Below are positions 22,455 through 34,544 of a stretch of 64,000 nucleotides of DNA, one piece after another. The stretch is from Theristus sp. LFF4_11 (taxonomy: Eukaryota > Nematoda > Chromadorea > Monhysterida > Xyalidae): assembly GCA_030248135.1 (NCBI GenBank), contig JASANC010002613.1, positions 1 through 64,000 on the forward strand. Direction: 5' to 3'. Numbering within the stretch: the first letter of the stretch is position 1; each line of letters opens with the position of its first letter. The position numbers were made by a program, and so were the translations under genes. The notes beneath the pieces were generated by a model. The model worked only from the letters and a program-made list of their open reading frames with translations. It was not told the DNA's origin and made no database searches.

Positions 22455-25400
22455 CTACAGAAACGTTAATGTAGGTGCGCCAGTGCGTTTGTGTGCCGTG
22501 GTGCGGGGATGGCAGCAATAGAGAGCACTGACATGCATTCCACCGGGTATTTCGTGCGAGACGGTGGTGATCTGCGGCTGCTGCACGAAGAACTGCACCG
22601 AACGCGGGTCGAAGGTGCGCGTGCGACAGCCGATCGCCACCAGGTGGGCCATCTGCTCGACATGCTCACGGATGGCGTTCTCGACAACTGAAATGGTTGT
22701 TGTTGTTGTTTGTGTTGGGATTTTTAGGCGATGTTTTTAGCTAGAGCTAACCCAGAGAAGCGTACTGAACGCCATTGAGCAGGGCGCCCATCTCGTTTTT
22801 TCTCAGTCATTAAGTGCCGATACACCCCTCGGCGGGGCTCGATCCCCGAGCGTACAGACTGTAGTCTAACGCACTACCACCAGGCCAAAAAACTGAAAAA
22901 AACTCTTAACAAAACAAAAAACACACGCCAAACGGACTCACTCGGCAATGGCGACGTCGTGTTCGCCTCATAGCCGCTGCCATCGGGCAGCCTTCGCACG
23001 GTTCTCGTGATGTTACGATGGAAACGAAACATGATGTCCGTGTACTCGCGTTCGGCGCAGTTCAGCCCGTCGCCGGGAGCCGGTAAACGCCCGCCGAATC
23101 CCTCGCCTGTAGGAAAACGGTTTTGGTTTGGGTGGAATACTTTTTTGTTTATTCTGAGCAATTTTAACAAAAACACTTGTGATGTCCTACTTTAGCCTTC
23201 GCGTCTGCACTCTCACACAAAGCAGGGTTTACGGCGAACTGCTTATGACAGAGCGCTTACTTTCCAATGCTCATCTACTTTTTTCCTGGATGCTCGCAAT
23301 TTTCTTATTTTTGTTCAGCTATTTTGCTTTGATTCGTTCTTGTACATGGAACAGTTTTGAATTCAGAATGTGCCGTTCGTGCCATTTTGTCTCTGTTGCC
23401 ATTTTTATTGTCTTTCGGCGTTGTTTTAATTGACTAAAAGCAAAGAAACCACCCCAAACGTCGTCCACCGGTCATCACACACAGCAGCTCGGATTGGTTG
23501 GCAGTCCAGTGGTGCCGTTACACGCCGAGAACATTAAACACTAAACTTTTTCTGAAAAAATTCCCCACTCACCACCACACGTCGTGCGCGGCTCTTCCTC
23601 CTCTTCCTGCTCGTTCGGGTCGAACGGCTCCGGCGCGGGACACCGGAAGCCGCTGCCCGCACCGCCGCCGCCGCCCGTGCCGCCGCCGCTGCCCGAGCCG
23701 CCACCGCCGTTGTTGCTGAAAGTGTTCAGCAGTTTTTATGCTGGATAATTACAGAAATGCACGAGATGAGAACGGGAATTTGACTTTGAATAACTGATGG
23801 AGAAACAGTGCGGTCACTGACCCGTCGGCGGGACAGAAACAATCGGCCGTGCAATCGTCGTTGATCTGTCGAATGCAGCATCGACGGCCGCACGACTGGT
23901 TGCACTCGCCGCAGGCGCCTTGTTCTGCAACACAAACTTTTTTGCTTATTTCACCGGTATAGCGCCTCATTATTCTTGAACTATTTGTTTTTCTCGGTAT
24001 ACAGTGAAAAGTGAACAGCTCTAATTTCATAGAAAAAGTTGATTTTGTTTGTGTTTGTGTGGGATCAAATTCGCTGGATAATCTCAAATCTCCGCATCCA
24101 ATGACAATTACCGTATTACCCCCATTAAACCCCCCGTTAAACCCCCCCCCCCCCACCAATAAACCCCCCCCCTCCCGACCAGTTTCCGAATAACCCCCCC
24201 ACCACAAATAATCCCCCATGGGGGTTAATTGGAAACCTGTTTGAAACACATACCAAGCGAATTCAGTGGCTGAATTCAGTGACGTTGGTGAAATTGTGCT
24301 ACCAAAGGCCCCAAAGGGATGAGTTAATGGTAATTTCATTACAAAAGGCTGTTACAAAAGGAAATCTTTGTGAAAAGTAGAAGTTTCTGCGACTTTCTTG
24401 CCTGCCATGCAAGGTATTTTTGCCATTTTTCAACAAACCCCCACCCCTAGAATTTTTTTGTGAATAAACCCCCCCCCCCCCCCCCACCAATAATCCCCCC
24501 CCCCCATCAATAAACCCCACCCCTAAAAGTCGCTGACGTATTAATCCCCCATGGGGGTTTATTGGGGGTAATACGGTATTCATTAAAACTCACGTGGAGC
24601 TCCGCAACTCGCCGGTGGAGGTGGAAAATTCGGACAGCGCAGCCGACCGCCGCCGCCGCCGCTGAAAGAAGAACAAGAAACGGTCATCGATTATTTACAG
24701 CTGTTTTTCCCTTCTCATAGAAAAAAGTGTCCTGCTGGAAAATTAAAATACATAGCAATAGAAATAAAGCGGCATTCATGAAGCAGTATTTAGTGATGAC
24801 GCGCAGCTGTGCTACAAAACATAGCTACGCGGTCACTAAACACTGTTTCATGAATGCCCGTTAAGTGTGCGCGCGCATACCCGCGGCCACCCTCGTTACG
24901 CCCGCCGGGTCCCCTGCGGCCGCCCCTGTTCTCCGGTCCCACATTCTCGGACGGACAGAAGCAATTCGCAGAGCAGTCGGCGTTGAACGAGCCGATGCGG
25001 CAACGCTGGTCGCAATTGGCGTTGCACGGGGCGCACGAGCCTTGCGCTGCAACACAACAAACGGGCATGTTTGAATTGAAAAGTATGAAACAATCAATTG
25101 GACACAATCACATCCAACCACACAACTGTAATGTACCCTTTTTAGCTGCCCGATTCCTTGAGTCACTGTGGACTGTGTTGCAAAGGAACGATGCATGGTG
25201 TGTGGATGTGAGAAGCTAAGCTACTTTCTTGGCATCAAGTCGACTACTCTTTTTGTATTGGTTGTTGCCGTATATAAAGGCACTGTTTTCCTTATGTTCG
25301 GGGCCACTCGATCAGTTTCGCTAGCTATTACACCGTAACTGTTTTCCAATCTTTTTCTGTGTCGATCGGTAGTTTTATTGTTATTCTTCTGTCCAGAGTT

Positions 25401-26355
25401 GGCTAACGAAGTGAAAGAGAAAAGTTGAGAGAAAGTTGAAAATTGGTGAGAAACACAAACGCACGACATCATTAACGCATCAACAAAACAACTCCTAATA
25501 AATCGCGTGCTTTCTGAAACTAAATGCAGGACCATCCCTAAAGTTTCATCATATCCCGAAAGTTCTCAAATCACTCTTAATTAAAAGGAAGAAGAAATTT
25601 TGAAAAAAAGCCGCACACTCACGTGGCGGGTCGCAACCGTCCGGCAACGGCGGCAATCCGGGGCAGAAACAGTTGGCGGAGCAGTCCGGGTTGAACGAGC
25701 CGATGCGGCAGCGCTGACCGCAGTTGGCGTTGCACGCGGCGCACGCGCCTTGCTCTGCGGGGCGGAGTGGTTGGTTTTAGAGCAAGTTGTTGGATAGTTT
25801 ACATTATTTGTGCAAATGTTTGTATTTCTTTCTTTCCAATTTTTGATCTAGAAAGTTTCAATCGGAAAAAATACAGTATAGAAATACTGAGCATGACTCC
25901 CTTCTGATGTGGCAAAAACACAAAATGGTCAAATGCCGCGCACCGCGCATGCTAGAAATCAGAAATTGGGCTAGGAGCAGCTTAGTTTTCATTTCTTTAA
26001 TTGCTTTTCGACGAAAAAGAACAGATTACTGTCCTACCAGAAGGTAGAACCCAGCGGTGGTTCATCCAACCACGTGGACTGCCTTCTTTGAGTGTTATAG
26101 CTCAAAACCCAGAAAAAAAAACTTTTTTTACCAGGGGGACTGCAGCCCTCCGGCAATGGTGGTGGATCGTCGCCTCCACCGGGCCTGTAAAAGAAAATAA
26201 AAATATTCAAGGTTGGACTGAAAAGTTTACATTTTCAAATTGCGCAGCAGTCTAACTTTGCTGCCAAATGTCTTTGATTTCCTCTCTGCTTACCCTCGTG
26301 CCAGTGTGACGCCGAAAAACACCACCGGAAAGAATAGCAGCATGAACGTGTTCAT
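22455..26355 (-). CDS. Secreted modular Cys-rich protein with C-terminal HRNI/LPDGSGY domain
   Basis: Nine minus-strand exons join in frame: 26355-26294, 26184-26132, 25754-25623, 25046-24881, 24661-24594, 23924-23822, 23715-23573, 23106-22942 and 22687-22455 (phases 2,1,1,2,1,2,1,1), giving 374 residues. MNTFMLLFFPVVFFGVTLA is a signal peptide. Exons 3, 4 and 6 each encode a Cys module of pattern C-x2-C-x3-C-x3-C-x8-C-x3-C-x-C (for example GACAACNANCGQRC then DCSANCFCP). Exons 2, 5 and 7 are Gly/Pro linkers with CSPP or RCP..C motifs. Exons 8-9 encode a domain with FGGRLPAPGDGLNC, FHRNITRTVRRLPDGSGY, AIREHVEQM and RTFDPRSVQFF. From memory the last part resembles a bacterial domain of unknown function (HxxIxRxVxxLPxG...HVxxM). 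It is probably extracellular; function unknown. A short paralogue lies at 12798-14334. Confidence 0.75.
22696..22886 (-). mobile_element. tRNA-derived SINE, copy 2
   Basis: Same head and body as the 8400 copy, with the (GTT)n tail at the left. It lies within the last intron (22688-22941) of the Cys-rich gene, in the same sense as the gene, and begins 8 bases upstream of the last exon's first base. The tail is therefore next to the CATTTCAG acceptor. Confidence 0.85.
24109..24578 (+). mobile_element. G-run MITE, copy 3
   Basis: TACCGTATTACCCCCA ends with TA at both edges. It lies in intron 5 of the Cys-rich gene, antisense to it, ending 15 bases from the exon 5 donor edge (24594). Confidence 0.88.
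24770..24866. mobile_element. CATTCATGAAGCA-family MITE, copy 2
   Basis: GGCATTCATGAAGCAGTA and its complement surround a ~45-base loop. It lies 15 bases beyond the exon 4 donor of the Cys-rich gene. Confidence 0.75.
25123..25545 (+). repeat. Dispersed repeat with TATA motif (partner inverted at 32690-33098)
   Basis: About 420 bases match in inverted orientation, including TTGGTTGTTGCCGTATATAA and GGGGCCACTCGATCAGTTTC. The order TATATAA, ~25 bases, then TCAGTTT looks like a core promoter. It could be a solitary LTR or another promoter-bearing repeat. It lies in intron 3 of the Cys-rich gene. Confidence 0.6.
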
Positions 26356-26359
26356 AATG

Positions 26360-28330
26360 ATGGAGCGATGGGATAACTTTGGCTAATGGTTTGGTTTACC
26401 GTATTTGGTTTTCAAAACTCAGAGGTAAAGCCTTTTCAAGTGAAGCTTATACAGTCAGTAAACAGTTGACAAACCTCCAGACCAGTTTCACACCCATTTA
26501 TAGCCGCGCAAATCCCGTGTCTGCATCTGCCCACACGAAATTCTGCAGAAGCAAAAGTTTGGAATTCTTGCAACTTTCTCAATTTTGTGCGTTTAAAACA
26601 GATTTATTTTAGTTATTTTACTGCTGTAAAAGGTTACATTGCACTTTTTATGTGCGACCATTTCAGAAAAACACCACGTTTTTTGTGCCACAGTTGTTTA
26701 TTTTATTATGACTTTGATTGATTGAATTTGACAAGCCAAACCTGGGACGGAGAGAAAAATCACGTGAAAAAACATGTTGTCTGGTCAATTTATTGCGTTT
26801 TTCAGTTGACATCGATTTCAGTTATTCCAAAACACAACGTTTCACGAAAGCTGTTCAGCTGAATTCTTGCACGCAACACAAATTCCAAGTGTTAGTTGTT
26901 TTATGCAATCATATCTCAAAACTACCTCACTGTTAGACCAATAGTAGCAATGTTGCATAAACTACGGTACATCTACCGTACTCTACGTTATGTGGTCTTG
27001 ATACGATGTTGCTGGTACAGAACCCTCACCATCAAGGAAACAATTATCAGATTCTGATAATGCAGTGCTGAATCTTTTTCTTCACTGCGCATTTCTTAAC
27101 TACATTGTACTGGTATCACAATTTTTACTACTTTAGTTTCTTACTTTTACTACTGCTACTAGGAATAAAAAGTTTGCAGAAAGTTAGATCGGTTCGAGAC
27201 CCAATTACTGTACGGTTTACTCCATGTGAATAGAATTTTGACTGTAACTGCAAATAAAATGTCACAAACATTACGTAATTACAGTCTGTTTGCCTTGCCA
27301 ATATATTCATCTGAATAAAAAAACGAAATATCGCACGCACCTGTCAATTTCGGCCAATTAAGAACATTAGGTGAATTTGCGTGGGCTTTGAACGAGTTTG
27401 TCTACTTTCTATGAGATCTGTACTTGTCATTTTTTTGTAAATTCGGTTTGAAATCTGCGTTTCTGTGCTGGACACCAGGAATTAGCATAAAATATGGGCA
27501 AAACATGCAAAAACGAATTTGATGTAATTGAAATGTCGAAATCCCTTGATCCTTGCGTTCGGAGTATCAGAATTAAAAAATTCTAGCATGTGTGCATGTA
27601 CACAGCTCGTCATTTTTCAGTAAAAATTCGTGTTTTCTGTGCAGATCTTGACAAGGCGACAGCAACAAGCGTGCGAGTTTCAAGGGAAACGAAACCTGTG
27701 ACAGTTTGAATGAATCGAAAAGGTCAAGATCAAAACCGCAAAAACTTTGAGAATAAGCCATGATCGTCAACTGCTGCTTTGTGACAAGCGATTTGAAGCC
27801 TGAAATTCACAACGTTGCTGTGCTGGTGTTTACGGCTGGTCAGATTGCTATTCTCTATCAGTCATTGCAGTCAGAATACCTATATTCACAAAATTCTCCT
27901 CTTATTTCCTGATTCCTATTCCAAAAACGGTGTTTGCAAACTTCAACAACATGATCATCAGTTCACCATCCCAGCCACCCATCGTTGGGGGGGGGGGGGG
28001 TTAGGGTGAAAATGGAATGTTTCGTTTTACCTGCAATCATAAAATGAAAATGCAACATTGTATAAATCGAATCCATCGACATTTATAAGTCCCAGTCTTA
28101 AGGGCCGGACAACACTCTCTTTACGGCACAATCTATTTCGATCGGCAATAAGGTTTGCTTTGATTTACCCAGATTTTATGCTTATTTCAGATTTATACTG
28201 CGAAGAATCTGATGGCGTTTTAAAAAGATAGCCCAGCTTTGTGTTCGTGCACTTCGTTCTGTACTGCTGCAAACATTGCACTCAAACACACTGGCACACG
28301 TATTGATGTTAGCGTATTACATCATCGGCT
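26360..28330. repeat. Duplicated upstream region (partner 19300-21060)
   Basis: Direct repeat of 19300-21060. It contains a 13-base G run (27988) and no supported gene. Confidence 0.78.
26495..26502 (-). promoter_or_regulatory. TATA box of the Cys-rich gene
   Basis: GCTATAAATG on the minus strand lies 140 bases upstream of the ATG at 26355 and would place initiation near 26470. The same word in the same setting is kept at about 19430 upstream of the broken copy. Inferred by motif and position only. Confidence 0.45.
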
Positions 28331-29183
28331 GTGCAATTCTCCCAAAAACGTATGTGCAAAAAAATTAAAATTATTTTGTTAGAAAAGGCAACACATGTTC
28401 AAAGTGCTGAATTAGTGGGGTACGCATTGTACAGTACGTATGACGGTGAAGCAGATTTTGCAAAGCAAAAAATGTAATTATACATAGTTGCTGGATGAAC
28501 GAATGAATGACTGAATGAATGGATGGAAACAAACATGAATGGAAATTGGCTATTTTACTTCGGCACATTGATTTGGTTTATTTTTGGAATCACAATTAAG
28601 TTGTGGTACAGTTATTTTACTTGTTGGAACATGGGTAACTGGGAACTTGAAACGGTGAAAATCGGAACAATTCAAGAATTCCCGTATCAACATTTATTCT
28701 AGAACGGTACCCACTTGTTCAAACCATGCCACTTTCAGCAGTCAACGGTGTTGCACTTTTTGTGGTTAGGAGGTATGGTTTTTCTCAGCTTTAAGGAGGA
28801 ATGCTATTACCACAAAGTTACCACGAAACAGGAAATAATTTTCCTCGGTGCACCAATTAGCAATGCAACTTATGCATAGTTCCTTCATGCGCACCCACGC
28901 AGTTGCTTTAAATTTGCAGTGAATCGAGCATTTTGGATTAAAATTTAATTATCGCGCTTAAAAAGGAATAAATTAAGCAATGTTTTCGTTTCGCTGCTTT
29001 CGTAGCAGTTACATGAATGTACATTGTTGTTTCGTTTTCCACCAGGTTGGAATGTAGCTTAGTGACGTACAACGGTTTTTGAACTGATTTTATTTTTTTA
29101 TTAGTGTATGAATTTATTGAGTTGAAAAATTTATGCTCAAGCAAAAATTCGTTATTGGCTTTAACGTTTTTGAAATGTTTTAA
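28331..29183. other. No gene seen
   Basis: AT-rich with GAATGAATGA-type short repeats near 28500. No open frame with splice support on either strand. Confidence 0.5.
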
Positions 29184-32100
29184 GAGGCTGTCCGCGACTC
29201 AGACGACCCTAATGCCTGTTAGCCGCGGCCAGCCAATTTTTCGACTTTCAGTTTTCGACATTCTGATAGGGGGAATAGTTGGATATACGCAAGAAACTCT
29301 CCCAAAAAAATTTTCAGCCCCTAAGACACACTGTGGCGAGCTGTGGGGCCTTGAAACCGAAGCCAGGTCAAGCAAAACACGATTTTTGCTGTTTTTGCAC
29401 AAAAATGGCCGTAACTCTGCACTCCTTTGGCCTTATATCTTCATCCGGGTATCAAACGAAAGCGCAGAATTTGCGCTAACAGCTCAAAACCCAGAAAAAA
29501 ATTGGTTAAAAATTACTCTTTTTAAGGGCAAAAAAGTGCAAAATTTGGGTACTCCAAAAACGGTCAAAAATGCAGTTTTTTGCCAAAAAATGACCATAAA
29601 TTTCAAAATGCAAGTGTGTGAACTACAGGTCGTTATAGTCTCCTTCCATGCGCATTTCACCCATGCAATCGATTTTTTCAAACCACGGGCGCTCATTCAT
29701 TTTGACGGGTCCAAAGTTTGGTACCCAAAATACTCGATTTTTATGAAATTGCTCTTTTTAATCTGAAAGTTTGTACTTAGGGGTTATTTTTAACGCAGAA
29801 TACGATGCTGACATTTAAAAATTTGAAAAATGCCTATTTGCCCCTAAAAACAAGGTTCCAACCCTTAAAAACCCCTTTTTATGGGCAGAATTGATCCTTG
29901 GTGACTCGGACTATAAAAATAAGGTAAAAAGTCTGTAAATTGAGCCAAAAAGTGTAGAAAAGTCTGCTAAAGAATGATGAGCAATATTCAAAAAACAAAT
30001 TAGAAATTTTTATTGAGCAGCAAATTTCCAAACTGGACAAAAATACCCAAAATACCAAATTTATGGTAAGTTTCCCTCAGGATGCGACCCAGTTGGAGGA
30101 ACGTTTCTCCGTTGTTGTTGAAAATAGTCACGGACATGCAATAAAGTCTGATAAACATTATTTCGCTTTTGTTAAAAAACTAATTTAGGAAGATACTACC
30201 CTCAAAATGCCTGAAATATAGATTTTTCGTTCAAATTTGTATTTGCTTTGGGTTCCGAAAGGAAAAGGAAACTAGAGTTTGTGTGTGACATTTTGTTATT
30301 GGGGTTATTTTTGACGCAGAACACGATGCTGACATTTAAAAAGTTGAAAAATGCCTATTTGCACTTAAAAACAAGGTTCCAACCCTTAACAACCCCTTTT
30401 ATTTGGGCAGAATTGATCCTTGGTGACTCGGACTATAAAAATAAAGTAAAAAGTCTGTAAATTGAACCAAAAACTGTAGAAAAGTCTGCTAAAGAATGAT
30501 GAGCGATATTCAAAAAACAAATTAGAAATTTTTATTGAGTAGCAAATTTCCAAACTGGACAAAAATACCCAAAATACCAAACTTAGGGTAAGTTTCCCTC
30601 AGGATGCGACCCCGTTGAAGGAAAGTTTCTTTTGTAGTGTAGATTTGTATTTGTGTGTGAGTGTATAAAATTCGTATAGTACGTGAATGTAAACACACAA
30701 AGACACTGATTAAAAATGTGGAAAAAATAAAATTAAAAATGATTTAAAACATAATTTAGTTGAAAAAACCTATAATCTTAAAATCCTAATTAAACCTGGC
30801 AGGTTTCGGCGCTTTAATTCAAGACCTGACTTGATGCAATATGCAACTCAACTTGCAACCATGCAATATGCAATGCAACTCAACGCAAAGTTCGCTGTTT
30901 GCGGTTTCGCCAGGTAGACGCATACCGCGGTGCCCCCTGGCTCGTCAGTGCGACGGACACCAGGCAGAACTGCCGAAGGTGTTTTTCCACAGACAGATCT
31001 TATAGTCTGGGCAAAACATTAGCGAACCTAGATAGTAAAATCTCACAAAAACAACCATCCCGGGCAATAAAGCCACAAGGGACCTGGTGTTTTGCGAGTG
31101 TATACAATACGTGAAGTTCGCTGTTTGCGGTTTCGCCAGGTAGACGCATACCGCGGTACCCCCTGGCTCGTCAGTGCGACGGACACCAGGCAGAACTGCC
31201 GAAGGTGTTTTACCACAGACAGAACTCATAGTTTGGGCAAAACATCAGCGACCCTAGATAGTAAAATTGGTTTTGGAATATTGTTCATTATTCTTTAGCA
31301 GACTTTTCTACACTTTTTGGCTCAATTTATAGACTTTTTACCTTATTTTTATAGTCAGAGTCACCAAGGATCAATTCCAAATAAAAGGGGTTGTTAAGGG
31401 TTGGAACCTCGTTTTTAAAGGCAAACAGGAATTTTAAAATTTTAAATGTCAGCATCGTGTTCAGAGTCAAAAATAACCCCAATAACAAAATGTCACACAC
31501 AAACTCTAGTTTCCTTTTCCTTTCGGAACCCAAAACAAATACAAATTTGAACGAAAAATCTATATTTCAGGCATTTTGAGGGTAGTATCTTGCTAAATTA
31601 GTTTTTTAACAAAAGCGAAATGATGTTTATCAGACTTTATTGCATGTCCGTGTCTATTTTCAACAACAACGGAGAAACGTTCCTTCAACTGGGTCGCATC
31701 CTGAGGGAAACTTACCATAAATTTGGTATTTTGGGTATTTTTGTCCAGTTTGGGAATTTGCTGCTCAATAAAAATTTCTAATTTGTTTTTTGAATATTGC
31801 TCATCGTTCTTTAGCAAACTTTTCTACACTTTTTGGCTCAATTTACAGACTTTTTACCTTATTTTTATAGTCCGAGTCACCAAGGATCAATTCTGCCCAT
31901 AAAAAGGGGTTTTTAAGGGTGGGAACCTTGTTTTTAAGGGCAAATAGGCATTTTTAAATGTCAGCATCGTATTCTGCGTCAAAAATAACCCCTAAGTACA
32001 AACTTTCAGATTAAAAAGAGCAATTTCATAAAAATCGAGTATTTTGGGTACCAAACTTTGGACCCGTCAAAATGAATGAGCGCCCGTGGTTTGAAAAAAT

Positions 32101-32578
32101 CGAATGCATGGGTGAAATGCGCATGGACGGGGACTATAACGACCTGTAGTTCACACACCTGCATTTTAAAATTTATGGTTATTTTTTCGCAAAAAACTGC
32201 ATTTGTGACCGTTTTTGGAGTACCCAAAATTTGCACTTTTTTGCCCCTAAAAAAGTAATTTGAAACCAAAATTTTTTTCTGAATTTTGAGCTGTTAGCGC
32301 AAATTTTGCGCTTTCGTTTGATACCCGGATGAAGATATAAGGCCAAAGGAGTGCAGAGTTACGGCCATTTTTGTGCAAAAACAGCAAAAATCGTGTTTTG
32401 CTTGACCTGGCTTCGGTTTCAAGGCCCCACAGCTCGCCACAATGGGTCTTAGGGGCTGAAAATTTTTTTGGGAGAGTTTCTTGCGTATATCCAACTATTC
32501 CCCCTATCAGAATGTCGAAAACTGAAAGTCGAAAAATTGGCTGGCCGGACTTGGGCTGTCTGAGTCGCGGACAGCATC
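29184..32578. mobile_element. TTAA-flanked element with terminal inverted repeats over 1 kb
   Basis: TTAA stands at both edges (29180-29183 and 32579-32582). The ends are GAGGCTGTCCGCGACTCAGA and GATGCTGTCCGCGACTCAGA (inverted). The arms (about 29184-30640 and 31275-32578) match nearly throughout. Within the left arm a unit of about 520 bases beginning GGGGTTATTTTTRACGCAGA is partly repeated in tandem (29784 and 30301). The centre has two ~240-base direct units starting GTTCGCTGTTTGCGGTTTCG (30888, 31115). The TTAA target recalls piggyBac-type elements, but the ends do not start with CCC and no transposase frame is present. Confidence 0.75.
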
Positions 32579-32689
32579 TTAAGGTTGTGAAGGGTCGTCC
32601 TTTGGTGTAATGGATCACTTGAACCTCCAACGCCCCGAATCCCCCGGCCTCGAACGCGAATGTGGGTATCCAAGCGCTCGGAAGATGCT

Positions 32690-33098
32690 CCTGCGTTTGG
32701 TTTCAGAAAGCACGCGATTTATTATGAGTTGTTCGGTTGATGCGTTGATGATGTCGCGTGGTTGTGTTTCTCACCAATTTCCAACTTTCTCTCAACTGTT
32801 CTCTTTCACCCACTTCGTTAGCCAACTCTCGACTGAAGAATAGCAATACAACTACCAACCGACACAAAAGAAAAGATAGGAACAGTTAGGGTGTAGTAGT
32901 TATCGAAACTAGTAGAGTGGCCCCGAACACAAGCAAAACAATGCCTTTATAAACGGCAACAACCAATACAAAAAGAGTAGGCGACTTGATGCCAAGAAAG
33001 TAGCTTAGCTGTTCACATCCACACACTATGCACCGTTCATTTGCAACGCAGTCCACAGTGACTCAAGGAATCGGGCAGCTTAAAGGGTACATTACAGT
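32690..33098 (-). repeat. Dispersed repeat with TATA motif, inverted copy
   Basis: Complement of 25123-25545. It includes GCCTTTATAAACGGC in place of the TATATAA of the partner. Confidence 0.6.
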
Positions 33099-34320
33099 TT
33101 TGTCTCACCAGATTAAGGTTAGCTCCAACCCAACCTCCGCACTGTGCTTCCGAAATTCAACAGTCTAACTCGATAACTGATTGGTTGGTGATCTGAATTG
33201 CAGGTGTTGTAAAAACGCGCCCTCTATGAGCTGTGTGTAACCAATTCATTGCTCAGCCGACTCCAAAAAAAATTCCGTTCTCTCGACAAAAATTACCGCT
33301 GTACTAATGTGGTTTCATATTGACCATTTACAAGCGCACAAGCAGGCAGCCGAAAACAAATGACTGATGATAAAATCCGGTGTTTTTTGGCGAGATGGTT
33401 TTTTTTAATTTTGAGGAAAAAATACACGTATAACAAAATACGAAATGTACAGTGGCGAGCAAAAGCGTTGGAACGCTTGCGCGCGTGTGGCGTGTGTTGC
33501 ATCAGCCGTACAAATGCTGAATGCCATGCTAATTTTCTTCGTTTTTATGACTACTGAATGTATCTAATATACTAACCGCAGGGTTTTTTTTCACTGAAGC
33601 ATGCCGACAAATATCTACAATACAAATACCAAATACCAAATACCAAAACACACCTGCAGTGCATCTGACTAGCAGTAAAACTGATTCAAAATCACTTTGC
33701 AAGAAAATAAAGCAGAATAAACAACACAACCCGACTAGAATCCAAAACATGAACACAATACATGTCTGTAAGATAATTCAAACACAATGTCGCTGTGCTG
33801 TTGACGCTTTTGGACAATCAAGGAGCGCAGTTTCAAAGGGAGACGGTCACTGGGCATTTTCGCTTTGAACTGATCTGAAATCGCTCGCACTAACAACTGT
33901 CTATAGATATAAAAAAAGTCACTACACTACAGAGTGAGCCAAAAAAAGGTTCCAATTCTAAAATGCTCTCACTCGTTTGTGCTAAGGTGTTTCGAGCTGA
34001 ACATTGGAACACTGTTAGAAAACATTTGGAGGTTTTTCTGACCAAATTTTTGTTACCGTACGTTGCCCCTATCACTCAAAACAGCAGAATATCTGAAAAA
34101 CATGAAAAATCGACAAATGTGGTGAAATGCAGAGGGTTGATTTAGCTGTAACAAAGGGACCTCGTGTTTTAAAATTTGGAACACTTGTTAGAACACTTTG
34201 GAAGTTTTTTGTGATCAAAATTTTTTTTGGCTTACACGTAAGTTCATTTTTACAGTGTAATTTTCAAAAAATAGCAATTTTTGACAAAAAAACACTGTTC
34301 ATCCATAATCTCACTGTTTA

Positions 34321-34512
34321 TCATTGCTCATAAACGATCTTCCGAACTGATGTATCGTCACGCGGTGTCAAATTGAATCTTTTACGAAACTGCCGAACCA
34401 CTGTGGAAAAGTTATTCGCATGGTCCCACCAATTGGCAGACCAGACTCGCTGCTCTGCCGTCCACTTAACCATGATGGCAGCAAAGATTGAAAATGGAAG
34501 TGCATCTCTCAC
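34321..34512 (-). pseudogene. Transposase N-terminal HTH fragment
   Basis: The minus frame reads VKWTAEQRVWSANWW, then STVVRQFRKRFNLTPRDD, then SVRKIVYEQ and a stop. It looks like the DUF4817-type helix-turn-helix found at the start of some mariner-like transposases. The catalytic DDE/D part is absent, so it is a relic. It matches the element that surrounds it. Confidence 0.6.
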
Positions 34513-34544
34513 TGCGGAAAAACAACCAGTCTGCTATTTAGGTG

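Noticed and set aside
29104..29766. 220-codon plus frame
   Set aside because: It lies in the arm of the TTAA-flanked element. The mirror arm carries interrupted versions, and it has no transposase motif.
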